NCBI GenBank assembly: GCA_019188255.1
Contig: JAETXT010000007.1
Span: forward strand, 186,001 to 250,000
Length of the DNA: 64,000 bases
Direction of reading: 5' to 3'
Source: Verticillium longisporum
Taxonomy: Eukaryota > Ascomycota > Sordariomycetes > Glomerellales > Plectosphaerellaceae
Below are positions 33,187-43,199 of this stretch, one piece after another (the first letter of the stretch is position 1; each line of letters begins with the position of its first letter). The notes under the pieces were generated by a model that was not told the origin of the DNA, ran no database searches, and saw only the letters and a program-made list of their open reading frames with translations. Made by a program: the position numbers and the translations under genes.

Positions 33187-34840
33187 ATGGAGACTCTTTC
33201 AAAAGAAGGTCAATTATTCCTTGCTATCCAAGCTATGGACAATGACCCGAACCTAAGCGCCCGGAGTGCTGCGAGGATCTACACCGTCCCCTTAACGACG
33301 CTCCTCCGACGCCAGAAGGGCAAACCCTCCCGACGCGAAAGCCCGCCCAATTCTGCCAAATTAACAGTACTAGAAGAGAAAACTATTGTCGAATATATCC
33401 TTGACCTAGATGCGCGATCTTACCCTCCCCGGTTGGGTGAGGTCGGAGATATGGCGAATCGCCTGCTTGCCGACCGTGACGCGCCACGCGTCGGGAAGAA
33501 CTGGGCCGCAAACTTCGTCAAACGGCAACCAGAGCTCCGGACGCGTTTCTTTCGCAAGTACGACTACAAGAGGGCCCAATGCGAAGATCCGGACGCGATA
33601 AACGCGTGGTTCCGCCTCGTGCATAACATGATCGCCAAGTACGGCATCCAAGAGGCTGACATGTACAACTTTGACGAGACCGGCTTCCAGATGGGCGTTA
33701 TCGCCAACGGAATGGTCGTGACCAGTTCGGAAAGACGGTCCAATGTGAAGATGAGGCAGCCAGGCAACCGGGAATGGGTTACGGTGATCCAGGGCGTTGG
33801 CGCGTTGGGTTTCTCCGTCCCGCCGTTCATCGTGGTTTCGGGCAAGTACCACCTCTCGAGCTGGTACCAGGACGACGCGATTTCTCGCGACTGGAGAATC
33901 GCAACATCTCCAAACGGCTGGACGACGAATGATATTGGTCTGGAATGGATTCGGCATTTTGACAGGCATACAAAGTCCCGTACTTCGGGCGGTTATCGCC
34001 TACTGATCCTGGATGGCCACGAAAGTCACCACTCGGTCGACTTCGAACTCTACTGCAAGGAGAACAACATCATCACACTCTGTATGCCTCCTCATTCGTC
34101 ACATCTACTCCAGCCTCTCGATGTTGGGTGTTTTGGCCCACTAAAGAAAGCATACGGTCGGCAAATCGAGGATAGGATGAGGGCGGGTACAACGCACATC
34201 AGCAAAGAGGACTTCTTCCCGGCGTTTTCGGCTGCATTTCAGCAAGCAATGACAGAAAAAACATCCAGGGAGGCTTTCGAGGAGCGGGGCTTGTCCCCAT
34301 AACCCGGAAACAGTCCTGTCAAAGCTGGATGTGAGGTTGAGGACGACGACGCCTCCGGGGACGTCCCACGGGGAGCGTGATTCTTGGGTCTCTAAGACGC
34401 CCACTAACCTGCTCGAGGCAGGTTCCCAGACTGACTTCATCAAAGGGCGAATCTCACGCCACCAGGGAAGCTCCCCAACGTCAATTTTAGATGCTGTTGA
34501 CTATCTTGCGAAGGGGACGCGGGGTGTTATGCACCAGATCGCTCTTTTGAAGTCAGAGGTTATGATCCTTCGAGAGGAAAATGCTACACTAAGCCGACGC
34601 CGGAGGGCCAAAAAGCTACGTCTCCGGGAAGGAGGAAGCATGGCTGTAGGCGAGGGACAGGACAAGATTGCTCAGAAGGAAGTAGATATCCAGATAAAAG
34701 AGGAAACGCTGCAGAACCCGGGTCCCGCGTCGTGGTCCCAGCCGAAGAAACGATGCTGTAGCGTATGCGGGAAGACCGGCCACAACGCGAGAACTTGTCA
34801 GGTAGCTATCTCATCGTCTGCAAAAGACGAGGAGGAGTGA
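33187..34840 (+). pseudogene. Pogo/Fot1-type transposase of copy 1, interrupted by a C-run frameshift
   Basis: The first frame (33187-34302, 371 aa) holds an N-terminal psq-like helix-turn-helix (about 1-45), a CENP-B-type DNA-binding region (about 65-125, KNWAANFVKRQPELRTRFF) and the DDE catalytic domain with Asp163 (YNFDETGFQ), Asp276 (LLILDGHESHH) and Asp312 (LLQPLDVGCFGPLK), spacing as in DD35D pogo enzymes. It ends at TAA within GGCTTGTCCCCATAA. The rest of the protein lies in another frame to 34840: SKLDVRLR, a coiled coil (ALLKSEVMILREENATLS) and a CCHC knuckle (CSVCGKTGHNARTC). In relatives that I know these parts form a single protein, so the four-C run marks a two-base shortfall. 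DNA cutting is probably lost unless ribosomes shift frame here. Confidence 0.9.
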
Positions 34841-34901
34841 TTTTAATTGATTTACGGCGTTTGGGTTGAGGTTTTCCTCGGAATGTTTGTCGGGTCGGGG
34901 T

Positions 34902-34947
34902 GAAGTGAACCACTCGCATGGGTGAACCACTCGCTTGTGGATTACGT
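34902..34947 (-). repeat. Right terminal inverted repeat of copy 1
   Basis: Inverse of 33089-33134 with one mismatch (T for A at position 30). It carries the same doubled 13-mer. Confidence 0.9.
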
Positions 34948-35285
34948 TATTATTATTCTAAAAACCTTAAAAAGTAAATCGGGGGAACTATTCTATATTT
35001 AATAGATTAACCTTTAGGGACTAAGTATAGATAAGGTATATAGGCTACTTCTAGATCTATAGGGAAGTAGAGTCGGTTCTACTCTAGCTTATTAACTAAG
35101 CTAATAAGAGATAAGAGAAATTAATTAATTATTATTACTTAATAGTTCTATAGAATCGTATAAAGATTATACTATTATATAGCTCCGCTTTTTCTCTTTC
35201 TAATAATATAGATATTAATATAGTTTAGCTTTTATTTTAGCTACTAGAAGGGTTATAAGACCCTATCTCCTATAATTATTATAAG
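34948..35285. repeat. RIP-mutated repeat, family R1, copy A
   Basis: About 335 bp clearly related to 41722-42060 (shared TTATTATTCTAAAAACC start and the GTCGGTTCTACTCTAGC core). Differences between the copies are almost all C/T or G/A, copy A being the more AT-rich. The nature of the parent element is unknown; it may be an LTR or the edge of another transposon. The junction with the gypsy relic coincides with the insertion site of transposon copy 1. Confidence 0.75.
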
Positions 35286-35329
35286 TCTTATATTATTAAT
35301 TATATCTATTTAGAGCTCTTAGGTATAGC

Positions 35330-36014
35330 TAAAGTAATAAATCGGGGTTTATATAAATAGTAAAGCCCTGTTAATAATAAATTAATATAAACTATATTAT
35401 TAAGGAGGACTTCTTCTTTATATATTTTATAGCCTTTATAGAATCTATAATAAAGAAAAATATCTAAGAGGGATTTAGAGGGGCTAGGCTTATTCTAATA
35501 AGCTTAGAAAATATTCTTTTAAAGCTAGATATAAAGTTATAGATATTAATACTCTCTAAGGAGGACCTAATAATATTAATATTTTAAATTCCTTAAATAT
35601 TAAAGAATTAAATAGAAGCTAGTTTATAATCTAATTTTATAAAAAATCGAATTATAAGATATTAAAGAAGCTCTTTAATATGAATTATTAAAGCTATTAA
35701 TTATTTTATAAAAGGGGTATATAGAATTATATATAAAATAGCCCTTATAAAGTTAGAGATCTTTATCCTTCGAGAGGAAAATATAATTCTAAGTAAGTAT
35801 TATAGAGTAAATAAAATATATTTTAGGGAAAGAGGAAGCCTTATTTTAGGGTAAAAGTAAGATCTATAGGCGGAGATTAAAGTAAATATCTAAATATAGG
35901 AGGAAATATATTAAAATAGTAATTATAAACTTTATAATAAAATAAAATAAAAACGCTATAGCGTATATAGCGAGATAGGATATAATATATAAACCTATTA
36001 AATAGATATAGAGA
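35330..36014 (+). mobile_element. RIP-mutated relic of a related pogo/Fot1-type transposon (left part)
   Basis: Aligns by eye with positions of about 34150-34825 of copy 1: AAGGAGGACTTCTTC against AAAGAGGACTTCTTC, ATCCTTCGAGAGGAAAAT identical, TAAAGCTAGAT against CAAAGCTGGAT, and a degraded zinc-knuckle region (CGCTATAGCGTATATAGCG). Differences are mainly transitions towards A and T, as after RIP. It lacks its 5' two-thirds. Copy 2 is inserted into it at 36015-36016; its 3' remainder follows copy 2. Confidence 0.8.
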
Positions 36015-36016
36015 TA

Positions 36017-37876
36017 ACGTAATCCACAAGCGAGTGGTTCACCCATGCGAGTGGTTCACTTCACCCCGACCCGACAAACATTCCGAGGAAAACCTCAACC
36101 CAAACGCCGTAAATCAATTAAAATCACTCCTCCTCGTCTTTTGCAGACGATGAGATAGCTACCTGACAAGTTCTCGCGTTGTGGCCGGTCTTCCCGCATA
36201 CGCTACAGCATCGTTTCTTCGGCTGGGACCACGACGCGGGACCCGGGTTCTGCAGCGTTTCCTCTTTTATCTGGATATCTACTTCCTTCTGAGCAATCTT
36301 GTCCTGTCCCTCGCCTACAGCCATGCTTCCTCCTTCCCGGAGACGTAGCTTTTTGGCCCTCCGGCGTCGGCTTAGTGTAGCATTTTCCTCTCGAAGGATC
36401 ATAACCTCTGACTTCAAAAGAGCGATCTGGTGCATAACACCCCGCGTCCCCTTCGCAAGATAGTCAACAGCATCTAAAATTGACGTTGGGGAGCTTCCCT
36501 GGTGGCGTGAGATTCGCCCTTTGATGAAGTCAGTCTGGGAACCTGCCTCGAGCAGGTTAGTGGGCGTCTTAGAGACCCAAGAATCACGCTCCCCGTGGGA
36601 CGTCCCCGGAGGCGTCGTCGTCCTCAACCTCACATCCAGCTTTGACAGGACTGTTTCCGGGTTATGGGGGACAAGCCCCGCTCCTCGAAAGCCTCCCTGG
36701 ATGTTTTTTCTGTCATTGCTTGCTGAAATGCAGCCGAAAACGCCGGGAAGAAGTCCTCTTTGCTGATGTGCGTTGTACCCGCCCTCATCCTATCCTCGAT
36801 TTGCCGACCGTATGCTTTCTTTAGTGGGCCAAAACACCCAACATCGAGAGGCTGGAGTAGATGTGACGAATGAGGAGGCATACAGAGTGTGATGATGTTG
36901 TTCTCCTTGCAGTAGAGTTCGAAGTCGACCGAGTGGTGACTTTCGTGGCCATCCAGGATCAGTAGGCGATAACCGCCCGAAGTACGGGACTTTGTATGCC
37001 TGTCAAAATGCCGAATCCATTCCAGACCAATATCATTCGTCGTCCAGCCGTTTGGAGATGTTGCGATTCTCCAGTCGCGAGAAATCGCGTCGTCCTGGTA
37101 CCAGCTCGAGAGGTGGTACTTGCCCGAAACCACGATGAACGGCGGGACGGAGAAACCCAACGCGCCAACGCCCTGGATCACCGTAACCCATTCCCGGTTG
37201 CCTGGCTGCCTCATCTTCACATTGGACCGTCTTTCCGAACTGGTCACGACCATTCCGTTGGCGATAACGCCCATCTGGAAGCCGGTCTCGTCAAAGTTGT
37301 ACATGTCAGCCTCTTGGATGCCGTACTTGGCGATCATGTTATGCACGAGGCGGAACCACGCGTTTATCGCGTCCGGATCTTCGCATTGGGCCCTCTTGTA
37401 GTCGTACTTGCGAAAGAAACGCGTCCGGAGCTCTGGTTGCCGTTTGACGAAGTTTGCGGCCCAGTTCTTCCCGACGCGTGGCGCGTCACGGTCGGCAAGC
37501 AGGCGATTCGCCATGTCTCCGACCTCACCCAACCGGGGAGGGTAAGATCGCGCATCTAGGTCAAGGATATATTCGACAATAGTTTTCTCTTCTAGTACTG
37601 TTAATTTGGCAGAATTGGGCGGGCTTTCGCGTCGGGAGGGTTTGCCCTTCTGGCGTCGGAGGAGCGTCGTTAAGGGGACGGTGTAGATCCTCGCAGCACT
37701 CCGGGCGCTTAGGTTCGGGTCATTGTCCATAGCTTGGATAGCAAGGAATAATTGACCTTCTTTTGAAAGAGTCTCCATCGCGGGCGGAGGTGGAATCTGT
37801 AGAATTCAGGTGTAGGTCGTGGGCCCGGGCGAAGTGAACCACTCGCTTGGGTGAACCACTCGCTTGTGGATTACGT
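36017..37876 (-). mobile_element. Pogo/Fot1-type DNA transposon, copy 2 (1860 bp), inverted
   Basis: Reverse-oriented near-identical copy of 33089-34947, flanked by TA at 36015-36016 and 37877-37878. Terminal inverted repeats as in copy 1. Not RIP-mutated. With copy 1 it forms a large inverted repeat with a spacer of about 1.07 kb. It lies inside a RIP-mutated relic of its own family, which continues on both sides. Confidence 0.95.
36124..37778 (-). pseudogene. Pogo/Fot1-type transposase of copy 2, interrupted by a C-run frameshift
   Basis: Same protein as copy 1: first frame 37778-36630 (382 aa, DDE residues intact), second frame 36633-36124 with the coiled coil and CCHC knuckle. The run at the break is five C's rather than four, so the first frame reads a further 11 codons before a TGA and the two frames overlap by 4 bases. 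The frames are still not continuous by one base. The start codon and catalytic region are intact. Confidence 0.9.
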
Positions 37877-37878
37877 TA

Positions 37879-37955
37879 TTTAGAGAAGATAATTCTAAGT
37901 AGTTTTAATTAATTTTAAATATTCTAGTTAATTAGAGGGAACTTCTTATTATATA
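37879..37955 (+). mobile_element. RIP-mutated pogo/Fot1-type relic, 3' remainder
   Basis: Continues the alignment of 35330-36014 with copy 1 beyond position 34825: GTAGTTTTAATTAATTTT against GTGATTTTAATTGATTTA, followed by AGTTAATTAGAGG. This shows that copy 2 interrupted a pre-existing degraded element. Confidence 0.7.
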
Positions 37956-37963
37956 ATCGTAAT

Positions 37964-38014
37964 TATATAGTATATTTACTTATATAGTATATTTACTTAT
38001 ATAGTATATTTACT
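37964..38014. repeat. 17-bp tandem repeat, three perfect units
   Basis: Three adjacent identical copies of TATATAGTATATTTACT within TA-rich DNA. The units being perfect while the surroundings are mutated suggests recent slippage. Confidence 0.9.
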
Positions 38015-38583
38015 TATTATATATATTAGATAATAATAATAGTTAAATTTTATTTTAATATAATATTTTATTATTATATTATTAATTAAAATAATTAAAT
38101 AAGTTAAAGTAGGTAGGCTATTCGCCTATATAGGCTACTCGTCTATAATATATAGTATAGTTAATAGTTAAAGCTATTAATATCTTTAATCTATTTCTTA
38201 TTCTAATATCTTCTTCCTAAGATATAATAACTTCTATATCTCTATTCTCCTTATATTCCTTTATTTATTTATCTCTTAATAATCCCTTTATCTATTAAGA
38301 TAATATTACCTTTAATTATTATTTAGAACCTATATTAATAGTAATAAATCTATTATTATACCTAGCTTTAACTATCCTTTATACTTTAGGTCTTCACCCT
38401 AAAAGACCTACTATTAAGTTAATAGTTAGAAGAATTAGAACTATTTATATAGGTAGAAGACTGCTAGGCAGACTAGGGTCCAAGTCAACCCTATAGGCTA
38501 ATATGCATAATAAGAAAGATATTAAGTAGCAATATTAAGCAGTATAGGAGTAAATAAACCTCATTCTTAGGCAATGGTAATAG
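38015..38583. other. TA-rich RIP-mutated DNA
   Basis: No open frame. It includes the R2 repeat at 38160-38340. The composition returns to normal from about 38580. Confidence 0.7.
38160..38340 (+). repeat. RIP-mutated repeat, family R2, copy 1
   Basis: About 180 bp, direct copy of 42130-42310 and inverse of 41360-41540 (shared GATATAATAACTTCTATATC and AAGATAATATTA). The copies differ mainly by C/T and G/A changes. Confidence 0.75.
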
Positions 38584-38883
38584 ACTTATGACGAGTGGAA
38601 CATGCTTGTCAGCAGTCGCTAAGGAGAATGGGTCCACACTGCGGAATAATTATTCCCCGACATCAGGACGTGTCGCAGCCTCACTCGGTGACAATGTCCA
38701 CAACGCGCTCCGACAGTACTGTCTTGTCGACCTTGAGGTCGTTTGTCGCTGTCGCTATTGCCGCTCCAGATCCAGATGCCCAAGAATTGCGATCAGATCC
38801 GATCTCGGTCTCTACATACCTCTAAACGATAAATCTGGTCGACGAACAAATCGGGCATCCAGACCCAGAACGACTCCTGCGAC
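38584..38883. other. Upstream region of the kinase gene
   Basis: 300 bp of normal GC content directly after TA-rich DNA. It contains short open frames only and presumably the kinase promoter or 5' leader. Confidence 0.45.
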
Positions 38884-39987
38884 ATGTTGATATTTGCTTG
38901 CCGTCTTTTCCGAAAAGTTTACTGGTCGATATGGCGCTTCCTCGCTCTAGTATCGCCAGGCTTCTCAATCTCGTCGGATCAAGTGGCCTCTACAGACGTA
39001 GAGCGGCAAGATGATCCAAAGGTTTCCCCTTCTTCAGTACGGTGCCACAAACAGGAGCTAAAGCTGACATGCGATGTTGAGCTCCAGGCATTGCCTGTAC
39101 CACGATGCCCTCCCTCTCTCGAGTATATACCTATCCCAGGATCATGGGCACGAAAAGAGCATCCTCACTGGAACGGCTCAGTCTTTCAGAAGCCTGAAGA
39201 AGTTCGCGAAGGGGAAGTCTATTACTTCTCTAAGGGAAAGTTCATCGGCCTAGGATCAACGGCCTTTGTTGAGCTGCTCCCTTCAGGCCACGTCATCAAG
39301 ACGCCTAAGATGAATCCCTACGACCTGAATGCAGAGTGGGAAAATCGGCAGAGCTTGCTACGCGAGGCCTCTATCTACCAACTACTCGGTGATTGCCCTT
39401 ATATCCCTCGCTTCGTTGGGTGGGACAGCGAATCATACACATTGACTCTGGAATACCATCCCAATGGAGATTTAGAGCACTACATTCGACAGCGTCGCGA
39501 ATGTCTCGACTCTGACTGCGATGATCAAGTCAGCCTTCGACGCCTTCGACGGAGGTGGGCATTTCAAGCAGCACAGGCTCTTGCGGCTGTTCATGGTGCA
39601 GGGGTGACGCATCGAGATGTTGCACCGCGTAACTACATATTGACTCAAGAGTTGGACTTGCGGATTTGTGATTTTGCTGGAAGTTCGACGATGGAAAGTG
39701 CCGTGACTGAGCATGCACCAGGACCGGGATTCCAGCGTCAACCATGGGGACCAGCTTACGTCGTGACCCAAGCGGATGACATATTTGGGCTTGGGTCCGT
39801 CATCTACTACATCATGACAGATGAAGAGCCCTATTGTGGCCTTGATGACGACGAGGTAGACCGTCGTTTTTGGCGCCAAGAATTCCCGAGAGTTGACCAT
39901 CTTGATGGCGGAAGCATTATCAAAGGATGCTGGAATGGCCTGTTCGTTACTGCAGAAGATGTTATGTCGGCCTTGACCGACGAGTAA
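38884..39987 (+). CDS. Protein kinase, intact, inside the transposon zone
   Basis: 367-aa single-exon kinase-domain protein. The first 27 residues (MLIFACRLFRKVYWSIWRFL...) are basic-hydrophobic and may be a membrane anchor. The kinase core starts near 118: glycine loop IGLGSTAF (121-128), Lys139 (HVIKT), Glu161 in helix C (LREAS), catalytic loop THRDVAPRN (242-250) and metal-binding DFAG (263-266; Ala instead of the usual Gly). Then come a PAYVV segment, DIFGLGSVIYYIM and a short C-lobe. The catalytic Lys, Asp245, Asn250 and Asp263 are all present, so activity is plausible; the substrate is unknown. It resembles small fungus-specific kinases found in accessory regions. The GC content and unbroken frame contrast sharply with the RIP-mutated DNA on both sides. 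Confidence 0.85.
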   Translation: MLIFACRLFRKVYWSIWRFLALVSPGFSISSDQVASTDVERQDDPKVSPSSVRCHKQELKLTCDVELQALPVPRCPPSLEYIPIPGSWARKEHPHWNGSVFQKPEEVREGEVYYFSKGKFIGLGSTAFVELLPSGHVIKTPKMNPYDLNAEWENRQSLLREASIYQLLGDCPYIPRFVGWDSESYTLTLEYHPNGDLEHYIRQRRECLDSDCDDQVSLRRLRRRWAFQAAQALAAVHGAGVTHRDVAPRNYILTQELDLRICDFAGSSTMESAVTEHAPGPGFQRQPWGPAYVVTQADDIFGLGSVIYYIMTDEEPYCGLDDDEVDRRFWRQEFPRVDHLDGGSIIKGCWNGLFVTAEDVMSALTDE

Positions 39988-40680
39988 GAACCTTATATAT
40001 TCATCGATGATTCTAACTCAAGGACGAGTCCTACCACCGTATCCCTCGTCACTATGGGTTGGACAAAGTGTCCCCGTCCTCCTTGCTCCAGAGTGGCTGA
40101 CTTGGACGTCCTTGGGATCTGCGCATCTTGTGCCTGACTGATCATACTTGGTACAGCCGTCTGTTACCCAGGAGATGTCATCGGGTAGGGCGCATGAGCA
40201 ACCACCGCGATACTTGGTAGGCGTGATTAGCTTCCGGCACATGCTGAAGAGGTCACAAGAACTTTAGCTAACTTGTCATCCAAGACATGAAGTATCCAGA
40301 TCTACTCACTTTGTGGGCGTAGGTCTTCATGGACTTGTAAAGCGTAGCATACAAGGAATACTGTACTGCCGGTGGTCAGAGCCTATATGTCCAAGATCCA
40401 TGACATTTGTCCGCCCTCACAACCCTGAGCCACCCCTTCTATCTCCTTCCTTTTTTGCTCACCGGCCTTCCCAGGAGTCACCAATCTCCTTCCGTGGATT
40501 ATCTGCATTGCAGGTTGCTGCTGGTCTAGCACCTGATTGTTTGCATGGCGAAGAAACCCCGCTTCTGGAACCCCGCCCTTCCATCCATCCACTCATGCCT
40601 TTTAAAGTCCTTCGATTGTGGAGCCTACCTATTATATAGATAGTGAAGGCTTGCATCATTGACAACCCCGCTCGAAGTAT
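39988..40680. other. Normal-GC stretch downstream of the kinase, possible gene fragment
   Basis: The minus strand has a 74-codon open frame (40242-40018) unusually rich in Cys (CRKL, CSCALPDD, DGCTKYD, RCADPKD, LCPTH), but no signal peptide or convincing upstream exon could be joined in frame: the neighbouring stretch with a GTGAGT donor and CAG acceptor joins in a different phase. It may be the 3' exon of a broken secreted-protein gene, or chance. Confidence 0.3.
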
Positions 40681-41359
40681 ATATTAATAGAAGAGACTCC
40701 TAGTAATATAGTTAGTTAGTAAGCACTATATAATATACCCTTAGAGTAATATTAGCAATTAAACTAAGTCTAATATAATAATACTTTATCTACTTACTAT
40801 ATTAACTATTTTTAATAATTATAATAGAGGATTAATAATTAATATTTATATTAATCTAGCTCTTATAATATATATAATAAGTAAATATACTATATAAATA
40901 ATATATAATATATATTATAGTTAAGTAAGCTATATAGTTGAGTAGGCTATATACCTCGACTTTTCTAACTATCTATTTTTTATATATAATTATTCTATTA
41001 ATAATTATAGAAATACCTTTAAAAGAAAATTAGCTTATCTTTATATTCGAAGCTATAAAATAAGATATATCTCTCTCTACTAAGTATACTATTTCGATCT
41101 TTAATATATTATAAACGACTTTCTAATATTAAACTATTAATATACTTTTATAATATAATAGCCCTCTAAATTAAATAAAATTAGATAAAAGTAAAGAATA
41201 GGTAATTATTAAATATATATTTAATATAGATTCCTAAATAGACCCTCCTAGGCTAAAGGATATAACTATAATAATAAATATTCTCCTTAAAAAGTATACT
41301 ATATTATTTATTAGGATTAATTAAATAATATCCTTTATTAAATAATAATTTATTAATCT

Positions 41360-41565
41360 AAGTTCTAGGTAACGACCGAAGGTAATATTATCTTAATAGA
41401 TAAAGGGATTATAGAGAGATAAATTAATAAAGGAGTATAAGAGGAAGGGAGAGATAGAAGTCATTATATCTCGAGAAGGAAGCGTCTGAGGAAGGAACGG
41501 ATCAAAGATCTTAGTAGCCCTGACTTTTAGCTATAGAATAGTATATTTTTCAATAGGAACGGAGG
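41360..41565 (-). repeat. Repeat family R2, inverted and least-mutated copy
   Basis: Inverse of 42105-42310. It still has CG and CA sites (CTCGAGAAGGAAGCGTCTG) where the other copies read CTTAAGAAGGAGATATTAG, giving a direct view of the C-to-T and G-to-A changes. Confidence 0.8.
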
Positions 41566-41721
41566 TAGGCGTTTTCTAGTTAAATTAATATAAATACTCG
41601 GATTAACCCTAAAGGAGGTATAGCCTATCTTAGAAGATATCTATTTATAATAGTTAAGGGCATTGAAAATGGATAGGAATTACTACGTAATAGGAAGTAA
41701 CGATTTTACTTAAAAATAAAG

Positions 41722-42060
41722 ATATATTATTATTCTAAAAACCCTAAAAAGTAGGTTAGGGGAATTGCTCTATATCTAATAGACTGACCCTTAGGGACTA
41801 AGCGTGGATAAGGCGTATAGGCTACTTCTAGATCTGCGGGGAAGTGGAGTCGGTTCTACTCTAGCTTATTAACTAAGCTAATAAGAGATAAGAGAAGTTA
41901 AACGGTTATTATTGCTTAATAGCTCTATAGAATTATATAAAAATTATATTATTATATAGCTCTGATTTTTCTCTTTCTAATAATATAAATATTAATATAG
42001 TTTAGCTTTTATTTTAGCTACTAGAAGGGTTATAAGACCCTATCTCCTATAAAATTAATC
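41722..42060. repeat. Repeat family R1, copy B, less mutated
   Basis: Direct copy of 34948-35285, e.g. GACTAAGCGTGGATAAGG here against GACTAAGTATAGATAAGG there. Only part of it is degraded. Confidence 0.75.
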
Positions 42061-42104
42061 TAAGTACTTACTTTATATTATCCTAGATAATTTATCCCTA
42101 TACC

Positions 42105-42310
42105 TATTGAAAAAGATACTATTATATAGCTAATAGTTAGGGCTATTAAGATCTTTAATCTATTCCTTCCTCTAATATCTCCTTCTTAAGATATAATAAC
42201 TTCTATATCTCTATTCTCCTTATACTTCTTTATCTATTTATCTCTTAATAATACCTTTATCTATTAAGATAATATTATATTTAATTATTATTTAGAACCT
42301 AGTCTAATAG
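42105..42310 (+). repeat. Repeat family R2, copy 3
   Basis: Direct copy of 38160-38340, extended on the left by CCTATTGAAAAAGATACTAT, which pairs with the inverse copy at 41360-41565. The two form a hairpin-like inverted pair around R1 copy B. Confidence 0.75.
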
Positions 42311-42490
42311 TATTCCCTCTTTAAAAGCTACTAGGCTATAATAACTCCTTAGGACCTAGATATAGGCGAGAGATCTATAGATTCTTAATATATTTATATA
42401 AGAAGGTCTAATATAATTTCTCCGCCTCTTATAAGGCGGGGCTACTAATATAGAGATTGATCTAGACCTAATCGCTATCTAGATCATTTA

Positions 42491-43199
42491 TATCATTATA
42501 AAAGAACCTTTCAGGGGCAGGATGAGTCAGCCTCGCAATATTGCATCTCCTTCTTCATTGCACTTATAGCGTCCATTCTTGCCAGAGGGCCTCGCAATGT
42601 GCCTCGGTGCGCGGTGCGCAGTTGCGGGTATCGCTGGTCGGCTGAAGGGCGATCCTTTTCCGCGTCCCCTGAGCCCGATCTCCCCGGTCACCACTATGGC
42701 CGCTCCGGCCGCGGTGAGTTTGCGCCCCCGACACCGACTCCGACACGGGCGCGGAGGCGGACGGCGTCTACCCGCCCGCTGGAGAGGTCCGAGGCATCTT
42801 GGCGACGCGATGGACAAAGCGGATGAGAGTGCTAAAGGCGGTGGGTGATATGACGGCTGACGCGGGTGTCAATGAAGGGGAAGGGGGGAGGAGATGGGCG
42901 ACGAGCGAAGCATACTCGCCGCTCTCGAGGAATCGGAGGACGGGGACGACGGAACATGACCGGCAGGCAGGCAGGGCACAACAGCCCCCCAAGGGCCTGA
43001 AGGGCGTTGGGTTGTAAACAGAAAACTGTTTTCTGCTGCTAGGCCCGCCCCCGCCCATTACAGGTTGGTGATGCATTTAGGCGCCGGGCGTGGTGTTTAG
43101 GGCCGCGACGCGCCTCAGGGCCGCGCAGGGCGGCACCAAACCTCTCTGGGCCGCTGCCACCTCTCCCTCCGACAAGAGTGCACTTCGTAGTTTATCGCT
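42491..43199. other. GC-rich non-coding stretch right of the transposon zone
   Basis: An abrupt return to high GC. Short open frames on both strands overlap without a recognisable domain; I do not call a gene. Confidence 0.5.

Larger units (their letters stand above)
33089..34947 (+). mobile_element. Pogo/Fot1-type DNA transposon, copy 1 (1859 bp)
   Basis: Begins ACGTAATCCACAAGCGAG and ends with its inverse; 46-bp terminal inverted repeats differ at one position (30). It is flanked by a TA duplication at 33087-33088 and 34948-34949, the Tc1/mariner/pogo signature. It has normal GC content inside RIP-mutated DNA, so it arrived after the mutation of its target. It is inserted into the integrase of the gypsy relic. 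It differs from copy 2 at very few positions that I noticed: one C in a C-run, and one silent T/C (gat/gac) in the transposase frame. Confidence 0.95.
40681..42490. other. TA-rich RIP-mutated DNA, right part of the transposon zone
   Basis: No open frame of note. It contains repeat families R1 and R2. The segment 41360-41760 is clearly less mutated than its copies. Confidence 0.7.

Noticed and set aside
34330..34421. Intron that might reconcile the two transposase frames (GTGAGG donor, CTAAC branch, GCAG acceptor)
   Set aside because: The join is in the wrong phase in copy 2, and in copy 1 the stop precedes the donor, so it does not explain the frame break.
33089..34947. Transposon-borne cargo gene
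   Set aside because: The second open frame is the coiled-coil/CCHC tail of the transposase, not an independent gene.
37964..38014. CRISPR-like array
   Set aside because: Units are directly adjacent 17-bp tandem repeats without spacers, in a eukaryotic genome.
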